Shown piece by piece: positions 42,523 to 51,301 of a stretch of 64,000 nt of DNA (position 1 is its first letter; every line of letters begins with the position of its first letter). Below the pieces are notes generated by a model. That model saw only the letters and a list, made by a program, of their open reading frames with translations. It was not told the DNA's origin and ran no database searches. The stretch spans positions 620,001-684,000 of the forward strand of contig JAFDVP010000001.1 of NCBI GenBank assembly GCA_018268895.1, given 5' to 3'. A program made the translations under genes and the position numbers. This DNA is from Acidobacteriota bacterium (GTDB taxonomy: Bacteria > Acidobacteriota > Terriglobia > Terriglobales > Acidobacteriaceae).

Positions 42523-43653
42523 TTGAGCTTGGTTCAATCAGTGAAAAATGGGGTCTTCAGGGGCATCCACGGTGTGGAGCGTGCCATGGGCCGCGAGTTT
42601 CGTGGCCCTCTCAGCGAGATAGACAACTTTTTTCTCTTGCAGTATCCGTCGGCACTGGGAACGGCCATCCACGCGACGCCCCTGATTCCGGCGCTTCGGC
42701 ACGCAGTTCCCGGATGCCGCATTGCTGTCGCTGCCAGCGGATTTGCGCTGGAGATATTGCGAAATCATCCGGGGGTCGATCACCTCATTGAGACACCGAG
42801 TCCAGTCAAGAATTTTTCAGGAGCGGTAAAAGCCTTACGGGGAAAGATCCCTTTTGAAACGGGGTCATTCGCTACGATCACATCAACCGGCAATGAGCGG
42901 AGCCTGATTGCGATTCACGCTGTGCTTTGCGGAGCGACGACACGGGTTGGTTTTGCACTGGCTCCAGCACTCTACCGCGCTCCGCTGACATTTGACGCTC
43001 GTCAGAGCCAGATTGCGAATAACCTCCGCATAATAGATGCCCTGGGGCACACGCCGAAGCACTTTGAGCCCGAGATTTTCTTTAGCGAAGCAGACCTGGC
43101 ATCGGCGAGAGAGACGATACGGAATGCAGGGATCGGGCAGACTCAACCGGTTGCGATCTTCGTTACACAGACCAGCGTGACCCAGCGTAAGGGTTGGCGC
43201 GCGGAACGATTCCGGGCGGTCGCGCAATATCTTCACGAACGCTATGGCGCGCATATCCTGTTCATTGGAACAGAGGCCGAGAGCGGAGCCATTGATGAGC
43301 TCCGGAATGGGCTTCCATTCTCCACAACCAGCGTTGCTGGCAGGACGACGCTGCCGGGTCTTACTGCTCTGATGAGCCTGGCAAATATAGGCCTTTCGCT
43401 CGATACCGGGCCGATGCATATAGGCCGTGCGGCAGGGCTGCCGATGGCAATCATAGCGCCGGCCTGGTCGCCTCCGCTGGAGTGGCTGCCTCTGAACGAC
43501 GATAGATTTTGCATCCTTAAAAATAAGGACATGGAGAAGGCCCCGGAGGGGTACATCATCGACGAGGTTTCCATCGAAGAGGTGATCGCTGCGTTGGAGG
43601 GTCTTTTCGCACGTTTTCCGCGCGAATCACTCTATGAGCGGAGACGCGGCTGA
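42523..43653 (+). CDS. Glycosyltransferase family 9 (heptosyltransferase-like)
   Basis: A 376-residue GT-B-fold protein. LLQYPSALGTAIHATPLIPA near residue 38 is the N-terminal GT9 motif; the C-terminal half has GWRAERFRAVAQYLHE, ILFIGTEAES and the donor-binding SLDTGPMHIGRAAGLPM. GT9 enzymes transfer heptose from ADP-heptose to the lipopolysaccharide core. Start uncertain: TTG 42523 is used, with a GTG at 42541 possible. It lies 44 bases after the DUF151 gene and is convergent with aroA. Confidence 0.88.
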   Translation: MSLVQSVKNGVFRGIHGVERAMGREFRGPLSEIDNFFLLQYPSALGTAIHATPLIPALRHAVPGCRIAVAASGFALEILRNHPGVDHLIETPSPVKNFSGAVKALRGKIPFETGSFATITSTGNERSLIAIHAVLCGATTRVGFALAPALYRAPLTFDARQSQIANNLRIIDALGHTPKHFEPEIFFSEADLASARETIRNAGIGQTQPVAIFVTQTSVTQRKGWRAERFRAVAQYLHERYGAHILFIGTEAESGAIDELRNGLPFSTTSVAGRTTLPGLTALMSLANIGLSLDTGPMHIGRAAGLPMAIIAPAWSPPLEWLPLNDDRFCILKNKDMEKAPEGYIIDEVSIEEVIAALEGLFARFPRESLYERRRG

Positions 43654-43677
43654 GCCTTGCTATCCGAGCTGCAAGGG

Positions 43678-45015
43678 CTACCGCTTGCTCAGCTCGTTCA
43701 GGAACGGGAAGAACTCCGGGAAGGAGATCGCCGCAGCCTCTGCTCCGTGAATAATGTTCTCGCTGCTTGCGCGCAGAGCGGCGACGGCGAATGCCATGGC
43801 GATGCGGTGATCGCTGCCCGAATCGATCTCGGCTCCGTGTAGCTGCTGGTTGCCGGGGATGGCGAGGCCGTCCTCGTACTCGGTGAACTCGGCCCCCATG
43901 GCCTTGAGGTTCTTTGCCACAAGCGCGATGCGGTCGGACTCCTTGACACGCAGCTCCTTCGCGTCGCGGATGATGACGCCATCACGTGTGTAAGGGGCGA
44001 TGGCTGCGATGACGGGAAGCTCGTCGATGATCTGTGCCGAGAGCGCGCCTGTGATCTCCGCTCCCTTCAGGCCAGCGGCATCGCGGTTCACCTGGATGGT
44101 GCCGATCATCTCGCCGTGACGCTCTTCGACCGTAAGGACCTTGATTTTGCCGCCGAGCGTGGTGATCACGTCGAGCAACGACGCGCGCGTTGGGTTCATG
44201 CCTACCGAGTCGAGCACGAGGTTCGAATCGGGGAAGAGAAGTGCGGCGCAGAGAAAGAAAGCGGCCGACGAGATGTCGCCAGGCACGGTCGCGTCGATGG
44301 CCTTCAGGTGCTGCCCTCCCGCGATGCTCAGCTTTGTTGCGCCATCGGCCCCGGCGGCCTCGCGGGTCAACTTCGCACCGAAGGCCTTCAAAGCGTGCTC
44401 GGAGTGGTCGCGTGTGCGCACGGCCTCGGAGAGGCTGGTTGTGCCCTTTGCCTGCAAGCCTGCGAACAGCACCGCCGTCTTCACCTGCGCGGACGGGATC
44501 GGCGTCTCGAAGTCGATCGCATTCAGCGGGCCGCCGTGGATTGTCATCGGCCCGTGGCCGTCGACCAGATCGATCTTCGCTCCCATCGCTACCAGCGGCT
44601 TGCGGATGCGTTCCATCGGGCGCATCGTCAGCGAGTGGTCGCCGATCATGGTGAAGGTGTGCGGGTGCGGCGCGATGAGCCCGGCGAGCATACGCATCGT
44701 GCTGCCGGAGTTGCCGCAGTCAAGCTCCGCCTTCGGCTGCTGGAATGCTCCGGCGACGCCGGTGACCTCGACCGAAGTGCCGGGCCCTTTGACGACCTTT
44801 GCGCCCAGCGCCTCCATGCAGCCGAGTGTCGAATGCGGATCGGCCCCGGTGGAAAAGTTCGTCAGACGGCTGGTGCCCTCGGCAAAGCCAGCAAGCATGG
44901 CGTAGCGATGCGAGATGGACTTGTCCCCGGGAACGGTCACCGAGCCCTGAAAGCTGCGGGAGGGGCGGACGATCTGGGTGGTCGAAGCGGACGGCTGGGT
45001 AATCGTGGAAGACAT
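43678..45015 (-). CDS. aroA: EPSP synthase (3-phosphoshikimate 1-carboxyvinyltransferase)
   Basis: A 445-residue shikimate-pathway enzyme joining phosphoenolpyruvate to shikimate 3-phosphate. Conserved stretches are VPGDKSISHRYAMLAGFAEG, LDCGNSGSTMRMLAGL, MRPMERIRKPL, RVKESDRIA and SDHRIAMAFAVAAL. The set GDKS, SAQVK, RDHSE and NPTR matches the pattern described for class II EPSP synthases, which are naturally less sensitive to glyphosate; this is a family inference. Alone on its strand here, with 98 bases to the divergent exported protein gene. Confidence 0.95.
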   Translation of the reverse strand: MSSTITQPSASTTQIVRPSRSFQGSVTVPGDKSISHRYAMLAGFAEGTSRLTNFSTGADPHSTLGCMEALGAKVVKGPGTSVEVTGVAGAFQQPKAELDCGNSGSTMRMLAGLIAPHPHTFTMIGDHSLTMRPMERIRKPLVAMGAKIDLVDGHGPMTIHGGPLNAIDFETPIPSAQVKTAVLFAGLQAKGTTSLSEAVRTRDHSEHALKAFGAKLTREAAGADGATKLSIAGGQHLKAIDATVPGDISSAAFFLCAALLFPDSNLVLDSVGMNPTRASLLDVITTLGGKIKVLTVEERHGEMIGTIQVNRDAAGLKGAEITGALSAQIIDELPVIAAIAPYTRDGVIIRDAKELRVKESDRIALVAKNLKAMGAEFTEYEDGLAIPGNQQLHGAEIDSGSDHRIAMAFAVAALRASSENIIHGAEAAAISFPEFFPFLNELSKR

Positions 45016-45113
45016 TACCTTTATCCTAACCGCTTCTCCGTTCCTGTTGATACACTTCAGCGGAACTCAAGATAGACCGGGCCTTGCATCGAACTTTTGC
45101 TACCAGGAGCAGG

Positions 45114-46202
45114 ATGATGAGAACCAGGTATATCGCCCCAGTTCTTCTGTGCGTGCTACCGACCGCACTCCATGCAGACTTCAGTTACACCGAGACAACA
45201 CAGATCACCGGCGGAGCCGTTGTCGGAATGATGAAGATGGCAGGCGTTTTCAGCAAGCAGGCTCGTCAAGCGGCGGAGCCCATCGTTTCAACGGTAATAA
45301 TCAAGGGCAATCGTGAGGTTCGCAGCAACTCGCTGCACACAGAGATCGTTGACCTGGACAAGGAGACGATCACGACCATCGATCACCAGAAAAAGCAGTA
45401 CACCACGATGACCTTTCAGCAGATGAAGCAGCAGATTCAGGATGCGATGAACAGGGCGAAGGAACAGAAGCAGACACAAACGGACTCAGGAGCCAATCCA
45501 TCGGATACGGACATGTCGTTCGATGTGAAGGTGCGGAACACCGGGGCTACGAAGGACGTCGAAGGCATCAGCGCTAGTGAAGCCATTCTGAGTATGGCGA
45601 TGAATGCAACCGACAAGAAGTCCGGGCAGACAGGTTCAATGGCGATCACGAACGATATGTGGATGGCGCCCGAGGTCCCAGGCTACAGTGAGGTTCGCGA
45701 CTTTCAGCGGCGCTTTGCGGAGAAGATGGGCGAGGTCTTCAGCGATTCGATCAACCCGGCGATGCTTGCCTCGCAACCGGGAGCAGGTAAGGCGATGGCA
45801 GACATGGTGAAGGAGATGTCCAAACTCAAGGGCATTCCAGTCCAACAGGTGATGCGCATGGGTACAACCGCAGACGGTACTCCGTTGCCGGCGGCATCAG
45901 AGGCCCCGCTGCCGCAAACGAAGTCGCCGGACATACCAAGCGCTGGGCAGGTTGCGAAGGACTCCGCTGCATCTGCGATTACCAGCAGCCTGGGGCTTGG
46001 CGGCTTCGGTGGCTTCGGCAAAAAGAAGAAGGCCGCGGAGCCTGCACCGGATGCGAACAAGGCAAACGGCGAACCTGCGTGGGCCGTGCTTGTGGAATCG
46101 AACACACAGATGTCGGGCTTCTCTCAGGCTTCGGTCGATGCCTCAAAGTTTGATATTCCTGTTGGATATAAACAGATCGAGCCAAAGATTGCGAATCAGT
46201 AG
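45114..46202 (+). CDS. Exported protein, DUF4412-like, unknown function
   Basis: A 362-residue exported protein: signal peptide (MMRTRYIAPVLLCVLPTALHA) and FSYTETTQITGGAVVGMMKM, followed by a beta-rich domain (STVIIKGNREVRSNSLHTEI, DLDKETITTIDHQKKQYTTM) that resembles outer-membrane lipoprotein-carrier-like folds. A Gln/Lys-rich segment, then a Gly/Lys-rich linker (LGLGGFGGFGKKKKAAEPAP) and a C-terminal FDIPVGYKQIEPK. CAGGAGCAGG precedes the ATG. It stands alone and is followed by an inverted repeat. Function unknown. Confidence 0.75.
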   Translation: MMRTRYIAPVLLCVLPTALHADFSYTETTQITGGAVVGMMKMAGVFSKQARQAAEPIVSTVIIKGNREVRSNSLHTEIVDLDKETITTIDHQKKQYTTMTFQQMKQQIQDAMNRAKEQKQTQTDSGANPSDTDMSFDVKVRNTGATKDVEGISASEAILSMAMNATDKKSGQTGSMAITNDMWMAPEVPGYSEVRDFQRRFAEKMGEVFSDSINPAMLASQPGAGKAMADMVKEMSKLKGIPVQQVMRMGTTADGTPLPAASEAPLPQTKSPDIPSAGQVAKDSAASAITSSLGLGGFGGFGKKKKAAEPAPDANKANGEPAWAVLVESNTQMSGFSQASVDASKFDIPVGYKQIEPKIANQ

Positions 46203-46226
46203 GTTCGCTTGTGAGTCAGTTAAGCC

Positions 46227-46310
46227 GTCATTCTGAGCGCAGCGAAGAATCTCAGTAGTTGTCTCGGCTAAAGATGAACTACAGGGATTCTTCGCTGCGC
46301 TCAGAATGAC
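46227..46310. repeat. REP-like inverted repeat pair
   Basis: Two perfect 25-base arms face each other: the first (46227-46251) begins GTCATTCTGAGCGCAGCGAA, and the second (46286-46310) is its exact complement. Loop 34 bases. It lies between the convergent exported-protein and GAF-GAF-SpoIIE genes and can act as a terminator for both. Confidence 0.75.
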
Positions 46311-46358
46311 GAGACTTAAGCTGGCGACTGAGAAATCTCAAACTGACCAATTACCGAT

Positions 46359-48239
46359 TTACCGGACCCGGAGCACGACGACGGTCTCGTCGTCGAAGTG
46401 CTCCGTGCCGGACTGAAACTTTGTCACCGCGTCGAGGATCGCGTCTGCGGCCGAGTGCGCGGTCGGCATGCGCAGCGATTTGAGCACCTTCGCCAGGCGT
46501 TCTGTTCCGAACATGTCGCCGCGCGCGTTCTCTGCGTCGGGAATTCCATCGGAGAAAAAGACCACGAGATCGCCAGGCCGCGTCGAGAGGGTGAACTCCT
46601 CGTACTCGACGTCTGGAAAGAGGCCGAGGGGGAAGCCTTCTGCCTGGATGGTCTTGATGTCGACCGATGTTCTCGCCCCGGCCGAATTCACGGAGACGAA
46701 CAGCGGCTGGACCGACCCGGCATTGGCGATCTGGATGGTCTGGTTCGAGTCGTCCCACAGGGCGATGAGCATGGTCACGTACTGCGAGTCGAGCTTGCGC
46801 TCCTGCAACTGATCGTTGAGCGCGCCCAGCATCGCCGCCGGAGAGAGATGCTGTGTGGCCAGCGAGCGCAGAATGCCGCTGACCAGTGCGGCGTAAAGCG
46901 CCGCAGGCGCAGCCTTTCCACTAACGTCTCCAACGGCGAGAGCGACGCGGCCGGGACCGTAGTCGAGGAAGTCGTAGACGTCACCGCCGATTGAGCGCGC
47001 AGCGTAAAACTTCGCGGCAAACTCCGCGTGCTCGAGTTGCGGCGGGCTGGGAGGCATCAGGCGGAGCTGCACCTTGCGCGCCATGTCCAACTCGCGCTCC
47101 ATGCGCTGCTCTTCCTCGTGAATGCGCTGGTAGAGCCGGGCGTTGGCGATCGAGATGGCAACCTGCGCGGCGAGCGTGGTGAGTGTGCGCTGGTGGTCTT
47201 CGTTGAAGTAGTTGACGCGCGTGTGTTCGAGGTCGATGACGCCGATGACCTTGCCTTTGTAAATCAGCGGCACAGAAAGTTCCGAGCGCGTTTCGGGGTT
47301 CGCGGAGACGTAGCGAGGATCTTTGCGGACGTCGGGCGCGAGGATCGGCTCGCGCAACTGCGCCGCGCTGCCGATGATGCCTTCGCCGAGCGAGACGCTG
47401 CGCTCGCGCTCGACCCGTTCGCCATACCGCGAGCTGAAGCGATGCACAAACTGCTCCGTGCGATCGCTCCAGAGAAGGATGGTGAACATCTGGAAGTCGA
47501 TGACGCGCTTGAGCAACTGGCCGATGCGTTCGAGCAGGTCGTCGAGGTCGAGGATGCTGGTGATCTCGCGCGAGATCTCGTTGAGCACGGTCAGCGTCTG
47601 CGCCTGGCGGGAGACGCGAGTGTAGAGCCGCGCATTTTCTACAGCTACCGCCATGCGCGAGGCGACCATCTCGAGCAATCGCTGATGTTCGGTGGTAAAG
47701 AAGCCGCGTGTCTCGGACTCAAGATCGAGGACGCCGATGACGCGATTCTTGACGATGAGCGGCACGGCCAGCTCGGAGCGAACGTTGGGGTTCGCTGCGA
47801 TATAGTGCTCGTCTTTCGTGACGTCGTCGATGCGAAGCGTCTGACGGTGCAGCGCTGCCTGCCCGATAATGCCGCGACCGATCTTGACGCGTGTGCGTTC
47901 AACCTCTGGCGTATGGCCGATCTGGAAGCGCATCCACAGCTCCTGGGTGCGGTCGTTCAACAGCAGGATGGCAAAGATGCGATAGTCGATCACGGCGCGG
48001 ACCAGGTCGGCGACGCGATGCATCAGCGTGTTCAGGTCGAGCGTCGTGTTCAGGGCGTCGGCGAGGGAGTGAAGGAACTCAACCTGGTGGACGGGCTCGA
48101 CGCGGATATTCGACGGCTGCGAGGCCTCATCGGCGCTCGGACGATAGTCGCCTTCAAAAGCGTGGCCCTGTGTTCCCCCTGGAGCCGTTTCCGGCGCTGC
48201 GGGAGGGTTGGCGCGTCGCTGTTTGTCCGCATTAGACAT
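46359..48239 (-). CDS. GAF-GAF-PP2C (SpoIIE/RsbU-type) serine phosphatase
   Basis: A 626-residue soluble signalling protein. After a disordered leader come two GAF domains (first about 60-205 with VKIGRGIIGQAALHRQTLRI; second about 225-375 with VSLGEGIIGSAAQLREPILA), a linker helix (EEQRMERELDMARKVQLRLM) and a SpoIIE-type PP2C domain with the metal aspartates in IGGDVYDF, VGDVSGKAAPAALY, VVFFSDGIPDAEN and DDETVVVL. Such proteins dephosphorylate anti-sigma-factor antagonists in partner-switching pathways; no RsbW/RsbV partners are in the window. The GAF domains presumably sense a small ligand. A 704-codon open frame on the opposite strand is a shadow. Confidence 0.92.
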   Translation of the reverse strand: MSNADKQRRANPPAAPETAPGGTQGHAFEGDYRPSADEASQPSNIRVEPVHQVEFLHSLADALNTTLDLNTLMHRVADLVRAVIDYRIFAILLLNDRTQELWMRFQIGHTPEVERTRVKIGRGIIGQAALHRQTLRIDDVTKDEHYIAANPNVRSELAVPLIVKNRVIGVLDLESETRGFFTTEHQRLLEMVASRMAVAVENARLYTRVSRQAQTLTVLNEISREITSILDLDDLLERIGQLLKRVIDFQMFTILLWSDRTEQFVHRFSSRYGERVERERSVSLGEGIIGSAAQLREPILAPDVRKDPRYVSANPETRSELSVPLIYKGKVIGVIDLEHTRVNYFNEDHQRTLTTLAAQVAISIANARLYQRIHEEEQRMERELDMARKVQLRLMPPSPPQLEHAEFAAKFYAARSIGGDVYDFLDYGPGRVALAVGDVSGKAAPAALYAALVSGILRSLATQHLSPAAMLGALNDQLQERKLDSQYVTMLIALWDDSNQTIQIANAGSVQPLFVSVNSAGARTSVDIKTIQAEGFPLGLFPDVEYEEFTLSTRPGDLVVFFSDGIPDAENARGDMFGTERLAKVLKSLRMPTAHSAADAILDAVTKFQSGTEHFDDETVVVLRVR

Positions 48240-48353
48240 GGGAAGAGCCGATCATACTCCTCAGGTGCTGGGGTGGACTGCTGGTTTTTCGTTCAGGATG
48301 TGTCACTTCAGGTTCGTGGTGTCTCCTCCGCGCATCCCGCCGTCTGCAAGCAT

Positions 48354-49130
48354 TCAATAACCGGCAGCGGGAGAGGCCGAGGCCTGTTCGTTTCCAGCCA
48401 GCTCGTTGACGATCTTGACGCTCGCGCTGGCGCCGATACGTGTGGCTCCGGCATGAAGCATGGCGCTGGCGTCGGCGAGCGAGCGGATGCCCCCGGAGGC
48501 CTTGACCCCGGCGCGGTTGCCGGCGACGCCGCGCATCAGGGCGATGTCGTCGACCGTCGCGCCGCCGGTGGAGAACCCGGTCGAGGTCTTGATGAAGTCG
48601 GCCCCGGCGGAGAGAGCCAGCTCGGATGCGCGCAGCTTCTCCTCGAACGTGAGCAGGCAGGTCTCGAGGATGACCTTGACGATCCCTCCCGCGCCGTGGG
48701 CCAGCTCGACGACGCCGCGGATGTCCTGCTTGACGGCCTCGTAGTCGGCCGGGGTCGCGCTCTTGAGCAGGCCGATGTTCAGCACCATGTCCACGTCGTG
48801 CGCGCCGTACTTGAGCACGCGCGCGGTCTCGTCGCGCTTGGACGCCGAGAGCGTTGCGCCGAGAGGGAAGCCGACGACGACGCCGACTGGGATGCCCGTC
48901 CCCTTAAGGGCATCTGCCGCGAGGTTGACCCAGGTGGAGTTGACCATGGCGCAGGCGAACTTATGCGTCGCCGCCTCGTCGCAGATCTGAAGCACCTGGG
49001 TGCGGGTGGCGTCGGGCTTGAGCAGCGTGTGGTCAAGAACAGCGGCGAGGTTCTGCGGGGAGGAGAGTGTGTGAGCGGCAAAGGCCTGGGCGTCGAAGAT
49101 CTGGGTTTCTGCGTGAGACGGGCTGCTCAT
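48354..49130 (-). CDS. deoC: Deoxyribose-phosphate aldolase
   Basis: A 258-residue class I aldolase. The Schiff-base lysine is in [15 protein letters not shown]; the other catalytic lysine is in [10 protein letters not shown] and the aspartate in VDMVLNIG; the start is [15 protein letters not shown]. It splits 2-deoxyribose 5-phosphate into acetaldehyde and glyceraldehyde 3-phosphate in deoxynucleoside breakdown. CAAGGAGAA precedes the ATG. No other deo gene is nearby. Confidence 0.95.
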   Translation of the reverse strand: MSSPSHAETQIFDAQAFAAHTLSSPQNLAAVLDHTLLKPDATRTQVLQICDEAATHKFACAMVNSTWVNLAADALKGTGIPVGVVVGFPLGATLSASKRDETARVLKYGAHDVDMVLNIGLLKSATPADYEAVKQDIRGVVELAHGAGGIVKVILETCLLTFEEKLRASELALSAGADFIKTSTGFSTGGATVDDIALMRGVAGNRAGVKASGGIRSLADASAMLHAGATRIGASASVKIVNELAGNEQASASPAAGY

Positions 49131-49482
49131 GGTTCTCCTTGAGAGGCGGTGTTCGTGCCGCCGCCCTTTCTATCATATGGCGCACGGTGTTGGCCGATAC
49201 GGGGTATTTCCCCCTTGTGCGGCCTGCACAAAATCTTGAAGATGTTGGACTTATGGGGGCGGGTATCCCGGGAGCCGGTATTGACTGCGTTGCCCGGGCT
49301 GTTTTGATGCTGAGCTCTAAGTGTAGCGGATGTGCATGATGAAATGTGCACATGGATGTTGTTGATTTAAAATAATTTACTAATTTCATCGATTGACAGC
49401 GTTTTGCCGGTTTCCGGTCGTGTTGCGCCAGGTTTAGGGTGGGTGATAGTTCGAGGGTCGTCTAAGGGTGGCCCGTCATCTG
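49131..49482. other. Intergenic gap between deoC and LLM oxidoreductase
   Basis: About 350 bases between divergent genes. It holds a 10-base palindrome ATGTGCACAT (49344-49353) and an AT-rich stretch from about 49358 to 49390, which may carry promoters. I see no gene or RNA. Confidence 0.4.
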
Positions 49483-50538
49483 ATGGGTATGAGTGGTGAG
49501 AAGAAGAGTTTGAGGCTGTCGGTGCTGGACCAGTCGCCTGTGCCTGCGGGGAGCGAGCCGGGGGATGCTCTGCGGAACTCGATTGCATTGGCGCGCCGGG
49601 TGGACGAGCTGGGGTACACGCGGTTCTGGATGTCGGAGCACCATGCGATGGATACGCTGGCGTGCACGGCTCCGGAGATCATGCTGGCGCGGATCGGCGC
49701 GGAGACGAAGCGGATCAGGGTCGGCTCGGGCGGCATCATGCTGCCGCACTACACGCCGTTGAAGGTGGCCGAGGTCTTTAGGACGCTGTACGGGCTTTAT
49801 CCCGGTCGTGTAGACCTTGGGATTGGCCGCGCGCCTGGCGGCGGACCGACCGAGATGATGGCGCTGCGCCGCAGCCGCAAGACGGCGATGGAGGACGATT
49901 TTCCGGAGCAGGTGTCGGAGCTATTGGCATTCCTGGAGGACGAGTTTCCGGCAGGGCATCCGTTCGGTAGGGTGAAGGCGATGCCTGCTCCCACAGTGAA
50001 TGGGCACAATGCCGGGCCGGAGGTATGGATGCTGGGGTCGAGTATGTGGAGCTCGGCTGCGGCGGTGGAGTTCGGGCTGCCGTATGCGTTCGCGCACTTC
50101 TTCTCGCCGGTGAAGACGCGGGATGCCATCGAGGCGTACACGCGGCACTTCCGGCCGGGGATACGATTGGCTCAGCCGGAGGCCACGGTGGCTGTAGGAG
50201 CGATCTGCGCGGAGACGGAGGAGGAGGCCGAGTATCTTGCAGCAAGCGTGAGGCTGCTGCAGCGGCGGATACGGCTGGGCGACCGCAGTCCTGTGGCCTC
50301 ACCTGAGGACGCGCTGAGGGAGCTTCGGCTGTTGAGCGAGGTTCCGATGGAGGAGGGCGAGTGGCCACGGTACTTTGTGGGGACTCCCGCGAAGGTTAGA
50401 GAGCGGCTGGAGCAGATGGCTGGCGAGTTGGGGATTGGCGAGCTGATCGTGAATACGATCGTCTGGGACCATGCGAAGCGATTGAAGAGCTATGAGCTGC
50501 TGGCGCGGGAGTTTGGGCTGGGAAATAAAGGAGCTTGA
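49483..50538 (+). CDS. LLM-class flavin-dependent oxidoreductase
   Basis: A 351-residue bacterial-luciferase-like monooxygenase. SVLDQSPVPAGSEPGDALRN is the common start of the MsnO8/YceB-like subgroup; GYTRFWMSEHHAMDTLACTA, RIRVGSGGIMLPHYTPLKVA and GRVDLGIGRAPGGGP follow. It likely uses FMNH2 or F420-type flavin; substrate unknown. ATG 49483 or 49489 are both possible; a GTG at 49468 is also in frame. It is followed closely by the higBA promoter. Confidence 0.88.
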   Translation: MGMSGEKKSLRLSVLDQSPVPAGSEPGDALRNSIALARRVDELGYTRFWMSEHHAMDTLACTAPEIMLARIGAETKRIRVGSGGIMLPHYTPLKVAEVFRTLYGLYPGRVDLGIGRAPGGGPTEMMALRRSRKTAMEDDFPEQVSELLAFLEDEFPAGHPFGRVKAMPAPTVNGHNAGPEVWMLGSSMWSSAAAVEFGLPYAFAHFFSPVKTRDAIEAYTRHFRPGIRLAQPEATVAVGAICAETEEEAEYLAASVRLLQRRIRLGDRSPVASPEDALRELRLLSEVPMEEGEWPRYFVGTPAKVRERLEQMAGELGIGELIVNTIVWDHAKRLKSYELLAREFGLGNKGA

Positions 50539-50564
50539 CAGATTCGCAATTTGCGAAGTTTACT
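50535..50564 (+). promoter_or_regulatory. higBA promoter with palindromic operator
   Basis: A perfect -35 box TTGACA (50535-50540), 18 bases, then TTTACT (50559-50564). Between them lies the palindrome TTCGCAATTTGCGAA (50543-50557, two 7-base arms around one T). An operator in this position would let the antitoxin repress its own operon. The -35 box overlaps the stop of the upstream oxidoreductase. Confidence 0.6.
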
Positions 50565-50601
50565 GAAAGCAGGCAGAAGAAGATCGACTCGGAGAAGCTG
50601 T

Positions 50602-50871
50602 TTGCACGTTATAAGTCGCAAGAGGCTGCTGGAGGCGGTGGAGAAGCATAGTGATCTTTCAGCTCCTCTCGATGTGTGGTATCGCATTGCGAAGAGAGCG
50701 GAGTGGAAGTCACTGGAGGACATTCGCAGAGTATTTCCTTCGGCCGATGGGGTTGGCCGGTTCACTGTATTCAACATCAAGGGGAATAGCTTCCGGCTGA
50801 TTGCGGAGATCAACTACACGACTGGCCGAGTGTATATACGGCAGTACGACAGAGGAGGATGGAAGTCATGA
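50602..50871 (+). CDS. higB: HigB-family type II toxin, shortened near the C-terminus
   Basis: An 89-residue RelE/HigB-like mRNA interferase: HVISRKRLLEAVEKHSDLSA, WYRIAKRAEWKSLEDIRRVF and VFNIKGNSFRLIAEINYTTG match the family well. The end reads RVYIRQYDRGGWK, whereas relatives normally have a segment like VLTHAEYD between IR and the lysines, so about six residues including a conserved histidine are missing in frame. The toxin may be weak or inactive. I start at TTG 50602, preceded by GGAG; the frame is open to 50551. It overlaps the antitoxin start (ATGA). Confidence 0.8.
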   Translation: MHVISRKRLLEAVEKHSDLSAPLDVWYRIAKRAEWKSLEDIRRVFPSADGVGRFTVFNIKGNSFRLIAEINYTTGRVYIRQYDRGGWKS

Positions 50872-51269
50872 GCGCACTTGCAGTGAGTCCGGCATATACG
50901 GCGTTGCTGGCGAAGTTTCCTCCTCGTGTGATCCGCACGGAGGAGCAGAACGAGAGCTACATTGCGGCGTTGTACGAGCTCGAAAAGCGGCACAAGAAGT
51001 TGACGGAGGCGGAGCGGGAGCTCGCAGACCTGCTGACGGTGCTGATTGAAGACTTCGAGGAGAAGCACTATGATCTGCCGCGGTCGTCGCCGCTCGAAGT
51101 GATCGAGTTTCTGATGGATCAGCATGGGTTGAAGCAGAAGGACCTTGTGGATGTCTTCGGAACCCCGAGCATCGTCTCCGAGGTGATGAATCGGAAGCGG
51201 GAGTTGAACAAAGAGCAGATTCGCCGCTTGAGTGAGAGGTTCCACGTCTCACCGGAGATGTTCTTCTAG
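50868..51269 (+). CDS. higA: HigA-family antitoxin with C-terminal HTH
   Basis: A 133-residue antitoxin. The N-terminal 80 residues are helical and acidic (ESYIAALYELEKRHKKLTEA); the C-terminal part is an XRE-type helix-turn-helix (GLKQKDLVDVFGTPSIVSEV then MNRKRELNKEQIRRLSERF). It neutralises HigB and represses the operon. ATG 50868 lies seven bases after AGGAGG and overlaps the toxin stop; an ATG at 50859 is too close to that site. Confidence 0.88.
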   Translation: MSALAVSPAYTALLAKFPPRVIRTEEQNESYIAALYELEKRHKKLTEAERELADLLTVLIEDFEEKHYDLPRSSPLEVIEFLMDQHGLKQKDLVDVFGTPSIVSEVMNRKRELNKEQIRRLSERFHVSPEMFF

Positions 51270-51301
51270 TGGGTTGGATCTCGCGATTGCCTATTGCCCA
51301 C

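Noticed and set aside
47028..49142. 704-codon open frame on the plus strand
   Set aside because: It lies antisense to the well-supported GAF-GAF-SpoIIE gene and part of deoC, with low-complexity composition and no family match; a GC-rich shadow.
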